From an uncultured Lachnospiraceae bacterium (lineage in GTDB: Bacteria > Bacillota > Clostridia > Lachnospirales > Lachnospiraceae): a stretch of DNA of 40,121 bases. The position numbers and the translations under genes were made by a program. Below are positions 1 through 8,273 of the stretch, piece after piece; positions within the stretch are counted from its first letter, which is position 1, and every line of letters starts with the position of its first letter. The DNA lies in NCBI GenBank assembly GCA_934408585.1, contig CAKRVA010000014.1, positions 1 to 40,121 of the forward strand, read 5' to 3'. The notes under the pieces were generated by a model. It did no database searches, had not been told where the DNA came from, and was given only the letters and a program-made list of their open reading frames with translations.

Positions 1-505
1 GCCTCTTATTTCCCTCTATACCCAGGCGATGGCTTACTTGTGGGTATATATCGCCCCTTATTGCTTCCTATACCCAGACAATGGCTTGCCAGAGGGTATT
101 TTAGGCTTCTCTTGCTTCCTATACCCAGGCGACGACTTGCTGGGGGGTACTTTAGGCTTCTTCTTGCTCCTATACCCAGACAATGGCTTGCCAGAGGGTA
201 TTTTAGGCTTCTTCTTGCTCCTATACCCAATTGTCGGCTTGCTAGAGGGTATTTTTGCCTCTTATTTCCCTCTATACCCAGGCGATGGCTTACTTGTGGG
301 TATATATCGCCCCTTATTGCTTCCTATACCCAGGCGACGACTTGCTTGGGGGTATAACAGACTTCCTTTTGCCTTCTATACCCAATCGCCCACTTGCTAG
401 AGGGTATTTTAGGCTTCTTTTTGCCTTATATACCCAATCGGCCACTCGCTTGGGGGTATAACAGACTTCCTTTTGCCCTCTATACCCAATCACCCGCTCG
501 CTTTA
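1..505. repeat. Palindromic tandem repeat array, period 51-52 bp
   Basis: The octamer TATACCCA recurs at 17, 69, 120, 171, 222, 273, 325, 377, 429 and 481, giving spacings of 52, 51, 51, 51, 51, 52, 52, 52 and 52 bp. In most units it is followed about 16-18 nt later by GGGTAT, so ATACCC/GGGTAT can form a hairpin with a variable loop; the 21-22 nt between hairpins is pyrimidine-rich and also partly conserved. The tenth unit loses its right arm and marks the array end. The left end runs off the window. Open frames exist on both strands, but the 51/52 switch breaks any single frame, so I read it as non-coding. I do not recognise a named repeat family. Confidence 0.9.
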
Positions 506-577
506 CCCTATTATCTACTAATTCGATAAATTTGTCTAGAATTCTGTCGCAGAAATTTGTTTTACTTCATTTTATGC

Positions 578-612
578 AAAAGGAGCTGAAATCCATTCCG
601 GATTTCAGCTCC
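578..612 (-). terminator. Rho-independent terminator of the P-type ATPase operon
   Basis: A perfect 13-bp inverted repeat (582-594 with 600-612, 5-nt loop) is followed in the leftward direction by a short T tract (TTTT, 578-581). It lies 20 bp past the ATPase stop codon. The 506-577 interval between it and the repeat array shows no gene or clear signal. Confidence 0.85.
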
Positions 613-632
613 CGCTATACGATTTACTTATT

Positions 633-2708
633 TTATTCCAGCAGATTCTTCATACTCTGCAAACTGATTAAAAGTGTTGAAGTATTGTGAAGCAGTGCTG
701 ACGTCGTAGGTGGCATAACTCCTGCCACACCGAATAAAATCAGTGCGGTGTTAATTCCTACAATTAAACGGTAATTTTTGTGAATCCGTTTCATCATTGC
801 GCTACTTAAAAGCCGCAATGTAACAACTTCCCGCAAATCGTCGGCACTGATGGTGACATCTGCAATCTCTCTTGCAATTTCTGCCCCGTCACTGATGGCA
901 ATTCCAATATCTGCCTGAGATAACGCCGGTGAATCATTAATTCCATCACCAATCATAATTACCTTGTAATTTTTCTGCTTCTCCAATTCGACAAAATGAG
1001 CTTTATCCTCCGGAAGCACCTCGGAATGATATTCATCCACTCCTACTTCCTGTGCAATGTTGCAGGCGATACGCTCACTGTCACCGGTCATCATTACAAG
1101 CTTTTCAATTCCAAGCTTTCGTAATTGTTCAATTACTCCGGCAGCTTCCTCCCGTAATGGGTCCTCAATGGAGATTACCGCAGCAAGCTTTCCATCAATT
1201 GCCATATAAAGATGTGAAAACTGTGGTGGAAGTGTTTCAAACAATTCCTGCTTCTCAATAGGAACTGTTGCCCGTTCATCTTCAAAAACAAAATGGTAGC
1301 TTCCGATAATTATCTTTTTGCCACCAAGCGTAGATGAAATTCCATGCGCCACAATGTATTCCACTTTTGTATGAAGCTCTTCGTGTACAAGACTCTTTTG
1401 GGCAGCTGCACGTACAACGGCCTTTGCCATGGAATGCGGAAAATGCTCTTCCAGACATGCTGCTATTGTTAACAGCTCATCCGGTGACTGTCCGTTAAAG
1501 GATACGACATCTACTACGGTTGGCTGTGCCTTTGTCAGCGTTCCTGTCTTGTCAAAAACAATCACACCGGCTTCAGCCATGGCTTCCATATATTTTCCAC
1601 CTTTGACTGTAATTCCATGCGTGCTTGCTTCGCGAATTGCAGAAAGAACCGTCAGTGGCATTGCCAGCTTCAACGCGCAGGAATAATCCACCATCAAAAT
1701 AGCAAGTGCCTTGGTAACATTTCTCGTAAGTAACCAGACAAGTCCTGTTCCCACAAATGTATATGGAACCAGCTTATCTGCAAGATGTTCCGCTTTTCCT
1801 TCCAAAGAAGATTTCAGCTTCTCTGATTCTTCAATCATTGCCATAATCTTCTCATATTTGCTGGCACCGTTTCCTTCTTTTACGCAAATGGTAAGTTCAC
1901 CTTCTTCAACCACCGTACCGGCATATACCGTTCCGCCCGGCTTTTTACATACCGGAACAGATTCTCCGGTCAGGGAAGCCTGATTTACCATTGCTTCACC
2001 TTCCGTAACTGTACCATCAAACGGAATAACATTTCCCATATGAATTCGAACGAGGTCCTTTGGCTGAATGGTTTCTGTTGAAACCTGTATCTCCTGTCCA
2101 TCGCGCACCAGCCATACCTGATTAATGTTCAGAGACATGCTTCTTGCCAGATCACCCACAGACTTTTTGTGCGTCCACTCTTCGAGTATCTCTCCAACAC
2201 CAAGTAAAAACATGACGGAGCTTGCCGTATTCACATCTCCCCGTAACATGGATACCCCGATTGCGGTGGCATCAAGTACCGGCACTTCAATTTTTCCTTT
2301 TGCAAGCGTACAAAGTCCGTTCCAAATATATTTTGCAGATTTTACAACCGCAATACCTTCCCGGATAGGAAGTGGCATAAACATCTTTGTCCCATAATGC
2401 AAAACGACATTGCGAATAAGCTTATCCTTATATTCCCGGTTCATTTGTCTTCCGGAATTTTTCAGACTTTCTTCCGGCACATAACTGTTTTCATAAGAAA
2501 ACTTCTTTAAAATATTCAGTATGTCCTGCCTGCTGCCATGATAGCAGATAACCACATCGCATGTTCTTTCCTGCACTTTCGCGGAGTCTATCGGTTCTTC
2601 CATTTCAAGTGCGTATTGAAGAATATCTGCCTGACGCAGGGTCATACTTTTTTGCATCATATGAACCCGGATTCTTCCCCTTGTCTCATGCTTTATAATA
2701 AATTTCAT
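633..2708 (-). CDS. Heavy-metal-type P-type ATPase (P1B-like) with atypical metal motif
   Basis: This is a membrane cation pump driven by ATP. Of 691 residues, about 1-75 form an HMA-like fold that lacks a CxxC metal-binding pair. The actuator motif TGES is near 247-250, the phosphorylation motif DKTGTLT near 386-392, and a GDGINDSPAL hinge lies towards the C terminus. The membrane helix that usually carries CPC/CPx instead has the sequence DYSCALKL (341-348), so the transported ion cannot be read from the usual copper/zinc signature. The ATG at 2708 is chosen because it overlaps the stop of the upstream gene (TAGTATG) and has GGATGAG just before it; an in-frame ATG at 2765 would overlap that gene by 56 nt. 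It is co-transcribed with the DUF6110-like gene. ATPase identity is certain; the substrate is not. Confidence 0.93.
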   Translation of the reverse strand: MKFIIKHETRGRIRVHMMQKSMTLRQADILQYALEMEEPIDSAKVQERTCDVVICYHGSRQDILNILKKFSYENSYVPEESLKNSGRQMNREYKDKLIRNVVLHYGTKMFMPLPIREGIAVVKSAKYIWNGLCTLAKGKIEVPVLDATAIGVSMLRGDVNTASSVMFLLGVGEILEEWTHKKSVGDLARSMSLNINQVWLVRDGQEIQVSTETIQPKDLVRIHMGNVIPFDGTVTEGEAMVNQASLTGESVPVCKKPGGTVYAGTVVEEGELTICVKEGNGASKYEKIMAMIEESEKLKSSLEGKAEHLADKLVPYTFVGTGLVWLLTRNVTKALAILMVDYSCALKLAMPLTVLSAIREASTHGITVKGGKYMEAMAEAGVIVFDKTGTLTKAQPTVVDVVSFNGQSPDELLTIAACLEEHFPHSMAKAVVRAAAQKSLVHEELHTKVEYIVAHGISSTLGGKKIIIGSYHFVFEDERATVPIEKQELFETLPPQFSHLYMAIDGKLAAVISIEDPLREEAAGVIEQLRKLGIEKLVMMTGDSERIACNIAQEVGVDEYHSEVLPEDKAHFVELEKQKNYKVIMIGDGINDSPALSQADIGIAISDGAEIAREIADVTISADDLREVVTLRLLSSAMMKRIHKNYRLIVGINTALILFGVAGVMPPTTSALLHNTSTLLISLQSMKNLLE

Positions 2709-2709
2709 A

Positions 2710-3021
2710 CTACTCATCCATTCCGGCAGTTTCTGTCTCTTGCTCCTTGGCTTCCTCAGCGTCAATCACTTCATCCTGTGCTGCCCGCTCTTCATTGATT
2801 ACTTTTGCCTCTGCATAAATGTCTTCTGCATTTTCCTGCATGGTAGTTACTGTTTTCATAACACATTCTTTTGCTCGGAGGACTGCAGCCGTACAATGAG
2901 TGTAGAATTTTTTGGCATCTTTGCTGGAAAGAATCTTAATTCCTGCTGTTCCAAATAACACTCCTGCAGCAAACAATCCGGTCTTTTCTTTACTGATTTT
3001 CTTTAGGCAATCAAACATCAT
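2710..3021 (-). CDS. Small DUF6110-like membrane-associated protein
   Basis: This 103-residue protein has a short hydrophobic, glycine-rich segment near residues 15-30 (LFAAGVLFGTAGIKI), then an SSKDAKK motif, a helical stretch and a very acidic Glu-rich tail. From memory this pattern matches the DUF6110 family, small proteins often found beside P1B-type ATPases; the function is unknown. The start at 3021 is set by AGGAGG 5 nt upstream. It overlaps the ATPase start, so the two are probably translationally coupled, and it may be an accessory subunit or regulator of the pump (inference). Confidence 0.75.
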   Translation of the reverse strand: MMFDCLKKISKEKTGLFAAGVLFGTAGIKILSSKDAKKFYTHCTAAVLRAKECVMKTVTTMQENAEDIYAEAKVINEERAAQDEVIDAEEAKEQETETAGMDE

Positions 3022-3055
3022 TTGTTCCTCCTTTTTGTTCGTTTTTTCTAACCCG

Positions 3056-3084
3056 AATATAGCACTTCACATGAGGAAATACAA
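3056..3084 (-). promoter_or_regulatory. Candidate promoter for the ATPase operon
   Basis: Read leftward, TTGTAT (3079-3084), a 17-bp spacer and TATATT (3056-3061) lie 35 bp ahead of the DUF6110-like start. The -35 box is weak and the -10 box matches 5 of 6. Confidence 0.5.
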
Positions 3085-3131
3085 GCTTGTTTTCGCATAA
3101 AAATATTATTTTTTCATTGTATCGGCAACCA

Positions 3132-3160
3132 TTTACTGATATCCTATTTAGTAATATATT
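3132..3160 (+). promoter_or_regulatory. Candidate promoter for the two-component system
   Basis: TTTACT (3132-3137), a 17-bp spacer and TATATT (3155-3160) lie 47 bp ahead of the response regulator start. The element is divergent from the ATPase promoter, and the whole 186-bp gap is shared. Confidence 0.5.
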
Positions 3161-3207
3161 AAGAAGCATTTCTGTCTCTGTTGGCAGAGCTTTTTTGAGG
3201 ATAAAAT

Positions 3208-3885
3208 ATGGAACAACTATTAATTGTTGAAGATGACAAAATTTTAAACCAGGGTCTGTGCAAAGCTCTTCGTGAAGACAACCGGAAAATTTACTCCTGC
3301 CAGACCATCCGGTCTGCCCGCGAGCAGCTATTATGCAGCAGAATTTCCCTCGTTCTGCTGGACATCAATTTACCGGATGGAAGCGGACTTGAGTTTCTTC
3401 GCGAGCTCAAATCTGACTTTCCGGATTTACCCGTCATTTTGTTGACCGCCAATGATACCGACCTTGATATTGTGGATGGGCTCGAGCATGGTGCGGATGA
3501 TTATATTACAAAGCCGTTTTCCCTTGCAGTATTGCGTGCAAGAGTAAACACCCAACTGCGGAAAGTTCTTTCCGCCTCTGAGGAAAATTTGATTCTGATT
3601 GACGACTTTACTTTTGACTTTTTACATTTACGTTTCTGTATCAAAGATACCCCTGTTGAATTAAGTAAAACCGAGCAGAAATTACTTTATCTTCTTATTA
3701 AAAACCGCGGAATGGTCGTTGGCCGCAATGAACTGATTGACCGCATCTGGACAGACGGTGCAGACTTCGTCGATGAAAATGCACTTTCGGTTACGGTAAA
3801 AAGACTCCGGGATAAATTATCTGCGCAGAATTATATAAAAACCATTTATGGAATTGGATATAGCTGGGTGAAAAAAGATGAATAA
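3208..3885 (+). CDS. OmpR/PhoB-family response regulator
   Basis: This is a DNA-binding regulator activated by phosphorylation from the adjacent kinase. The 225 residues comprise a receiver domain (about 1-115) with acidic pocket E8/D9/D10, phosphoacceptor D52 (LLDINLPDGSG), T80 and K102 (TKPF), then a winged-helix DNA-binding domain (about 130-222) ending in a typical YGIGYSW wing. GAGG lies about 8 nt before the ATG. It overlaps the kinase start by 8 nt, implying translational coupling. A dyad resembling the BceR consensus lies upstream of the ABC genes at 4795, so these are the likely target (inference). Confidence 0.95.
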   Translation: MEQLLIVEDDKILNQGLCKALREDNRKIYSCQTIRSAREQLLCSRISLVLLDINLPDGSGLEFLRELKSDFPDLPVILLTANDTDLDIVDGLEHGADDYITKPFSLAVLRARVNTQLRKVLSASEENLILIDDFTFDFLHLRFCIKDTPVELSKTEQKLLYLLIKNRGMVVGRNELIDRIWTDGADFVDENALSVTVKRLRDKLSAQNYIKTIYGIGYSWVKKDE

Positions 3886-4777
3886 TTGGATGATACTTCT
3901 TATAACAGGTTGTTTTCTTGCTGCTCTCCTGCTTATATTATGGAGTCGCTTTAAAACACAGAAAACGTTGCATACCATAGAGCAAATGCTGGATGCTGCC
4001 ATGAATGGCACCTTTACGGAAACGACCTTTGATGAAAGCCGCCTTTCCGCTCTGGAAACCAGATTTGCCCACTATCTGTCTGCTTCGGAAACATCCGCAC
4101 GAAATGTTACGATGGAAAAAAACCGGATAAAATCACTGATTGCCGATATTTCCCATCAGACCAAAACACCTATTGCAAATCTGCTGCTATATTGTGAACT
4201 TTTAAAAGAAGAGAATTTGACCGATTCAGTCAGGTCCAATGTGGATGCCATTTATGCACAGTTAGAAAAGCTGCGTTTCCTGATTGACTCCCTTGTAAAG
4301 CTGTCACGACTGGAAAACGGCATTATTACATTATCTCCAAAGGCACAGCCCTTGAAGCCCATGTTGCAAAACATTTTGGAACAATATCGCCCTAAGGCTC
4401 GTTCGAAAAACTTACGGATAGAATACAATGACACTGATGTCATTGCACAATACGACTTAAAATGGACAAGTGAAGCCATCGGTAACCTGGTAGATAACGC
4501 AATTAAATACACCGAGCATGGCGGTATTACGATTTCCGTTTCCAGTTATGAAATGTTTTCCCGCATTGATATTACCGACACAGGCGTCGGAATCCCGGAA
4601 ACCGAACAGTCAAAAATCTTTGCCCGGTTCTATCGCTCGGAATATGCAAAAGAACAGGAAGGGGTCGGCATTGGACTGTTTCTTGCAAGGGAAATTGTTT
4701 CCATGCAAGGGGGCTACATCAAAGTTTCCTCTGAACCACAACACGGAACCACCTTTTCGGTCTTTTTACCCAGGTAG
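3878..4777 (+). CDS. Sensor histidine kinase with minimal membrane sensor
   Basis: The 299 residues hold one clear transmembrane helix (about 5-22) and no extracellular domain. The HisKA segment has H93 in SHQTKTPIAN. The HATPase domain has the N box (NLVDNAIKYT), G1 box (DTGVGIPE) and G2 box (GVGIGLFL). Kinases with almost no external domain, next to an ABC transporter, typically sense through the transporter (BceS-type intramembrane sensing). BceS proteins normally have two helices with a short loop, whereas only one is evident here. The gene overlaps the response regulator and is followed by a terminator-like hairpin. Confidence 0.93.
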   Translation: MNNWMILLITGCFLAALLLILWSRFKTQKTLHTIEQMLDAAMNGTFTETTFDESRLSALETRFAHYLSASETSARNVTMEKNRIKSLIADISHQTKTPIANLLLYCELLKEENLTDSVRSNVDAIYAQLEKLRFLIDSLVKLSRLENGIITLSPKAQPLKPMLQNILEQYRPKARSKNLRIEYNDTDVIAQYDLKWTSEAIGNLVDNAIKYTEHGGITISVSSYEMFSRIDITDTGVGIPETEQSKIFARFYRSEYAKEQEGVGIGLFLAREIVSMQGGYIKVSSEPQHGTTFSVFLPR

Positions 4778-4794
4778 TCCAATCATCTATGATG

Positions 4795-4818
4795 AATTCT
4801 TACAAAACTGTTAGAATT
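4795..4818. promoter_or_regulatory. BceR-type dyad operator ahead of the ABC transporter
   Basis: The arms AATTCTTACA and TGTTAGAATT flank AAAC; 9 of 10 positions are complementary. The core TTACA-N4-TGTTA fits the TNACA-N4-TGTAA-like consensus reported for BceR-type regulators. It is centred about 60 bp before the likely transporter transcription start. Confidence 0.6.
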
Positions 4819-4859
4819 TTGTTTCCGGCAGAAAGAATCTGGAAAGATTTTTATGACAT

Positions 4860-4905
4860 AATCTGTATGCAGAAGTGAAAAATCCTTCTGACATACAGAT
4901 TTTTT
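4860..4905 (+). terminator. Terminator between kinase and ABC genes, overlapping a possible promoter
   Basis: Arms 4860-4875 and 4885-4901 pair over 16 bp with one bulge and run into a T tract (4900-4905). A -10-like CATAAT (4857-4862) overlaps the start of the left arm, so a transcript starting near 4869 would lack most of that arm and could escape termination, while read-through from the kinase gene would be stopped. The hairpin is seen; the regulatory logic is inferred. Confidence 0.75.
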
Positions 4906-4920
4906 ATGGAGGTTTCTATT

Positions 4921-5601
4921 ATGGAAATTTTACAGGCGAAAAACCTGACCAAACATTATGGCACCGGCGAAAGTACGGTTCACGCACTGGATGGTGTCAA
5001 TTTAAGTGTAGAAAAAGGAGAATTTGTTGCCATTGTCGGCACTTCAGGCTCCGGCAAATCTACTCTGCTTCATATGCTGGGCGGACTTGACCGTCCTACG
5101 GGCGGAACGGTAATCATTGATGGCAAAGACATCTTTTCCCTTAAGGAAGAAGCTCTTACGATTTTCCGGCGGCGAAAAATCGGCTTTGTTTTTCAATCCT
5201 ACAACCTTGTTCCCGTATTAAATGTATATGAAAATATTGTGCTCCCGATAGAATTGGATGGCAAAAAGGCGGATGAAAGCTTTATTCAAAGCATCATGGA
5301 AACACTTGGCCTTACTTCAAAGAAACATGCGCTTCCCGGTCAGTTATCGGGAGGACAGCAGCAACGGGTTGCCATTGCGCGTGCTCTTGCCAGCGGTCCT
5401 GCCATCATTCTGGCAGATGAACCGACCGGAAATCTTGATTCCAAGACCAGTCAGGATGTTCTAAGTCTTTTGAAGGTAACCAGTCAGAAATTCACGCAGA
5501 CAATCATTATGATTACCCATAATGAAGAAATTGCTCAGATGGCGGACCGTATTATCCGCATTGAAGACGGGCAGATTGTCTCCCGCAATCAGGGGAGGTG
5601 A
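4921..5601 (+). CDS. ABC transporter ATP-binding protein (BceA/MacB/LolD-like)
   Basis: This is the 226-residue cytoplasmic ATPase for the permease that follows. It shows Walker A GTSGSGKS (40-47), Q-loop Q92, signature LSGGQ (142-146), Walker B with D166/E167 (ILADEPTGNLD) and switch H200. The EPTGNLD form is typical of the MacB/LolD/BceA class that works with FtsX-type permeases. The ATG at 4921 is preferred over 4906 because GGAGG lies 8 nt upstream of it. The adjacent two-component system and the upstream dyad suggest an inducible role in peptide-antibiotic resistance or cell-envelope defence; the substrate is unknown. Confidence 0.94.
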   Translation: MEILQAKNLTKHYGTGESTVHALDGVNLSVEKGEFVAIVGTSGSGKSTLLHMLGGLDRPTGGTVIIDGKDIFSLKEEALTIFRRRKIGFVFQSYNLVPVLNVYENIVLPIELDGKKADESFIQSIMETLGLTSKKHALPGQLSGGQQQRVAIARALASGPAIILADEPTGNLDSKTSQDVLSLLKVTSQKFTQTIIMITHNEEIAQMADRIIRIEDGQIVSRNQGR

Positions 5602-5606
5602 ATGGC

Positions 5607-8255
5607 ATGAATGTAAAAAACCGTTCCTGTATCCGCCGGTTAAGTTTTCGTTCTCTTAAAGCATCCAGAAAACGTAACCTCATTGCGATTTTTGCGATTA
5701 TGCTGACTACCCTTTTATTTACATCCCTTTTTACCATCGCAATGTCCTTGAATTCCAGTTATGAAACTTATACCTTCCGCCAGATTGGCGGTTATCCCCA
5801 TGGAACCTTTAAAGAAGTTTCCAAAAAGCAAATTGCTAAAATTTCCGGACACCCCAAGGTTAAGGCAGTTGGTGAACGAACCACCCTCGGCTATCTGAAT
5901 TCCGGCGTTTTTGCAAAAGTTCCTGCGGAAGTCAGTTTCATGGATAAAAACTGTACCAAATGGAGTTATGCAGAGCCCTCGGTGGGACATATGCCTTCTG
6001 CCGAGAAAGAAATCACCATGGATACCACTTCTTTAAAACTCCTTGGTATTGAACCGGTGCTTGGAACAGAAATCACACTTACCTATATCATGAACGACAA
6101 GAATGATTTTCCGGTAGCATATACAGATACCTTTACGCTTGCAGGGTGGTGGGAATACGACGAAATTAGCCCTGTTCATTACATCAATATTTCAGAAACG
6201 TATGCCGATACGATGGCGTCCTGGGGACTTGCAAATGAACTGGCTCCTTTCCGTACCGATTTGAATGTCATGATGCGTTCTTCCATGAACATTCGCGGAC
6301 AAATGGAACAGGTAGACCGTGATTTAGGATATTCCTTTGACGAAGCAGGTGGTGAAAATGTGGTCCGTATCGGAGTTAACTGGGGTTATACCTCTGCCCA
6401 ATTGGATGAAAACATAGATATTACAACGGTTCTGCCCATCCTTGCATTCCTTGGTTTAATTATTTTTACGGGATATCTTATTATTTATAATATTTTTCAA
6501 ATTTCAGTCACCGGGGACATCCGTTTTTACGGGCTCCTGAAAACCATTGGTGTCACTCCCAGACAGTTACGCCGTATCATTCGTCAGCAGGCACTGTTTC
6601 TTTGTGTGATTGGTATTCCGGTTGGGTTACTGCTGGGTTATATAACAGGTTCTGTTCTGACTCCTGTTGTTATGGCAAATACCACCTTTGGCGCAAGTAT
6701 TACGACAATCAGCAATTCTCCGGTTATCTTTTTTGCCTCTGCATTATTTGCATTGGTAACCGTATTGATTTCTGCATCCAGGCCCGAACGAATTGCTGCA
6801 AAGGTTTCTCCTGTTGAAGCTACAAAATACACGGAAGCTTCTATAATTACTAAAAAGCAACGTGCTACACGCGGTGCCCAAGTATCCCAAATGGCATTTG
6901 CAAATCTTGGCCGGAACAAAGTCAAAACGGTTTTAGTTGTCATTTCCCTATCACTTTCCGTAGTGCTGCTAAATATACTTGTTACTTTTACAAACGGATT
7001 TGATATGGAAAAATACCTTTCACAGCAGACATGTGCAGATTTCATTGTCAGTGGTACGGATTATTTCCGTTCCCTTAGCTCCACCAGTTATCTTACCAAA
7101 GAAGATATCCAAACCATTGCCACACACACGACCAGCAGCCTGTCCGGCTGTGGATATACCATTTCCGGCTTTTCCACTATTGGTTGGATGGACGAAGAGC
7201 ATGTCAAAAGAGGTCTTCAACCATACGTTTCCGAACAAGACCTGGCCAACTCTCTATCATCCATGGAAAAGCGGGGTGATTTACTGTCCAACAATGCATT
7301 AATAGAGGGATTGGACGACTCCCTTTTTGATAAGATAACGGTTTTGGATGGTAGTATTGAACCCCTTTTTGACCCAAATAGTCATTCCATTGCGGTAGAA
7401 GTTTCTGTAGATGATTATGGACATGTATCTTTGCCTGACTACTATCCACCGATTGGGGCAAAACAACTTGTTACCTATGTGGATGATGCTTACTACATCG
7501 ATACCAGAACCGGAGAAAAATCCACCCAGGATACACCGGCTGAGTTTTTAAAATATCATCTTGTCCGGAGTCATGACGTGGAATACACGGTTTGTGCTTA
7601 TATCACCGTTCCCTATTCCATGGGACACCGCTACAGTATACTTGGTTATGACTTTGTCCTGCCTGTACAAAAACTAAAGGCAGACAGTAACCAGACTGTA
7701 ATTCCGATGTTTTATTTATTTGACACTCCTGATGCTGCTTCTGAGGAAGCTGCTGAAAGTTATCTTGCGGATTTGACAGCAAACGAATTGCCTGACCTGA
7801 TGTACGAAAGCAAAGCAACTCTTAGAAATGATTTTGAAAGCTTTCGTCAGTTATTTTTACTGATTGGCGGTTTACTCTGCTTTATTATCGGACTTGTTGG
7901 CATTCTTAATTTTATCAATGCGATTATGACAAGTATTTTGTCCCGCCAACGGGAGTTTGCAATTCTTCAGTCCATTGGTATGACCAATCGGCAATTAAAA
8001 CAAATGTTAGTGTATGAAGGCATATTCTTTACACTTGGTTCCGGCGTTGCCGCCCTTTTGTTTACGCTCGTATTAAATTGTTTTATCTGGAAAATGTTGG
8101 AAAAGATGTTCTGGTTTTTCAGTTCCAGACAGACGCTTCTTCCCGTCCTTGCAGCACTTCCGGTCTTTGCACTGCTTGGATGGCTGATTCCTTTTCTTAT
8201 GTGCCGGCAAGTCACCAAATATAGTATTGTAGAAAGAATCCGGGAAACAGAGTAA
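5607..8255 (+). CDS. Two-module FtsX-family ABC permease
   Basis: The protein has 882 residues. One transmembrane helix (about 25-47) precedes a large extracytoplasmic domain of about 220 residues. Three helices with an FtsX-type motif (LLKTIGVTPRQLRR) follow, then a further helix near 450, a second large external domain, and three C-terminal helices with a second FtsX motif (ILQSIGMTNRQLKQ). It is longer than BceB (about 650 residues) and closer in layout to duplicated MacB/LolC-like permeases. GGGGAGG precedes the ATG at 5607; a GTG at 5598 overlapping the ATPase stop is the alternative. It likely exports, or extracts from the membrane, a hydrophobic or peptide compound (family inference). 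Confidence 0.92.
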   Translation: MNVKNRSCIRRLSFRSLKASRKRNLIAIFAIMLTTLLFTSLFTIAMSLNSSYETYTFRQIGGYPHGTFKEVSKKQIAKISGHPKVKAVGERTTLGYLNSGVFAKVPAEVSFMDKNCTKWSYAEPSVGHMPSAEKEITMDTTSLKLLGIEPVLGTEITLTYIMNDKNDFPVAYTDTFTLAGWWEYDEISPVHYINISETYADTMASWGLANELAPFRTDLNVMMRSSMNIRGQMEQVDRDLGYSFDEAGGENVVRIGVNWGYTSAQLDENIDITTVLPILAFLGLIIFTGYLIIYNIFQISVTGDIRFYGLLKTIGVTPRQLRRIIRQQALFLCVIGIPVGLLLGYITGSVLTPVVMANTTFGASITTISNSPVIFFASALFALVTVLISASRPERIAAKVSPVEATKYTEASIITKKQRATRGAQVSQMAFANLGRNKVKTVLVVISLSLSVVLLNILVTFTNGFDMEKYLSQQTCADFIVSGTDYFRSLSSTSYLTKEDIQTIATHTTSSLSGCGYTISGFSTIGWMDEEHVKRGLQPYVSEQDLANSLSSMEKRGDLLSNNALIEGLDDSLFDKITVLDGSIEPLFDPNSHSIAVEVSVDDYGHVSLPDYYPPIGAKQLVTYVDDAYYIDTRTGEKSTQDTPAEFLKYHLVRSHDVEYTVCAYITVPYSMGHRYSILGYDFVLPVQKLKADSNQTVIPMFYLFDTPDAASEEAAESYLADLTANELPDLMYESKATLRNDFESFRQLFLLIGGLLCFIIGLVGILNFINAIMTSILSRQREFAILQSIGMTNRQLKQMLVYEGIFFTLGSGVAALLFTLVLNCFIWKMLEKMFWFFSSRQTLLPVLAALPVFALLGWLIPFLMCRQVTKYSIVERIRETE

Positions 8256-8273
8256 TCTGTTCCCCGGATTTTT
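8237..8273. terminator. Terminator at the end of the ABC cassette
   Basis: The 15-nt arms 8237-8251 and 8256-8270 (one mismatch) enclose the permease stop codon in the loop and are followed by T residues. The leftward HD-domain gene ends at 8272, so the same hairpin may serve both convergent units. Confidence 0.8.

Noticed and set aside
6..461. Open frames on both strands in the first array encoding 17-residue repeats
   Set aside because: Three or more frames are open at once, the 51/52-bp unit lengths shift the frame, and no ribosome binding site is present. The peptides are by-products of the DNA repeat.
1..505. CRISPR array or integron attC cassettes
   Set aside because: Intervals between repeats are related to each other, repeats are imperfect, no cas or integrase gene is present, and no cassette genes are interspersed.
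3132..3160. Inverted repeat TTACT...AGTAA as a response regulator operator
   Set aside because: The arms are only 5 bp with a long AT-rich spacer; the promoter boxes explain the sequence equally well.
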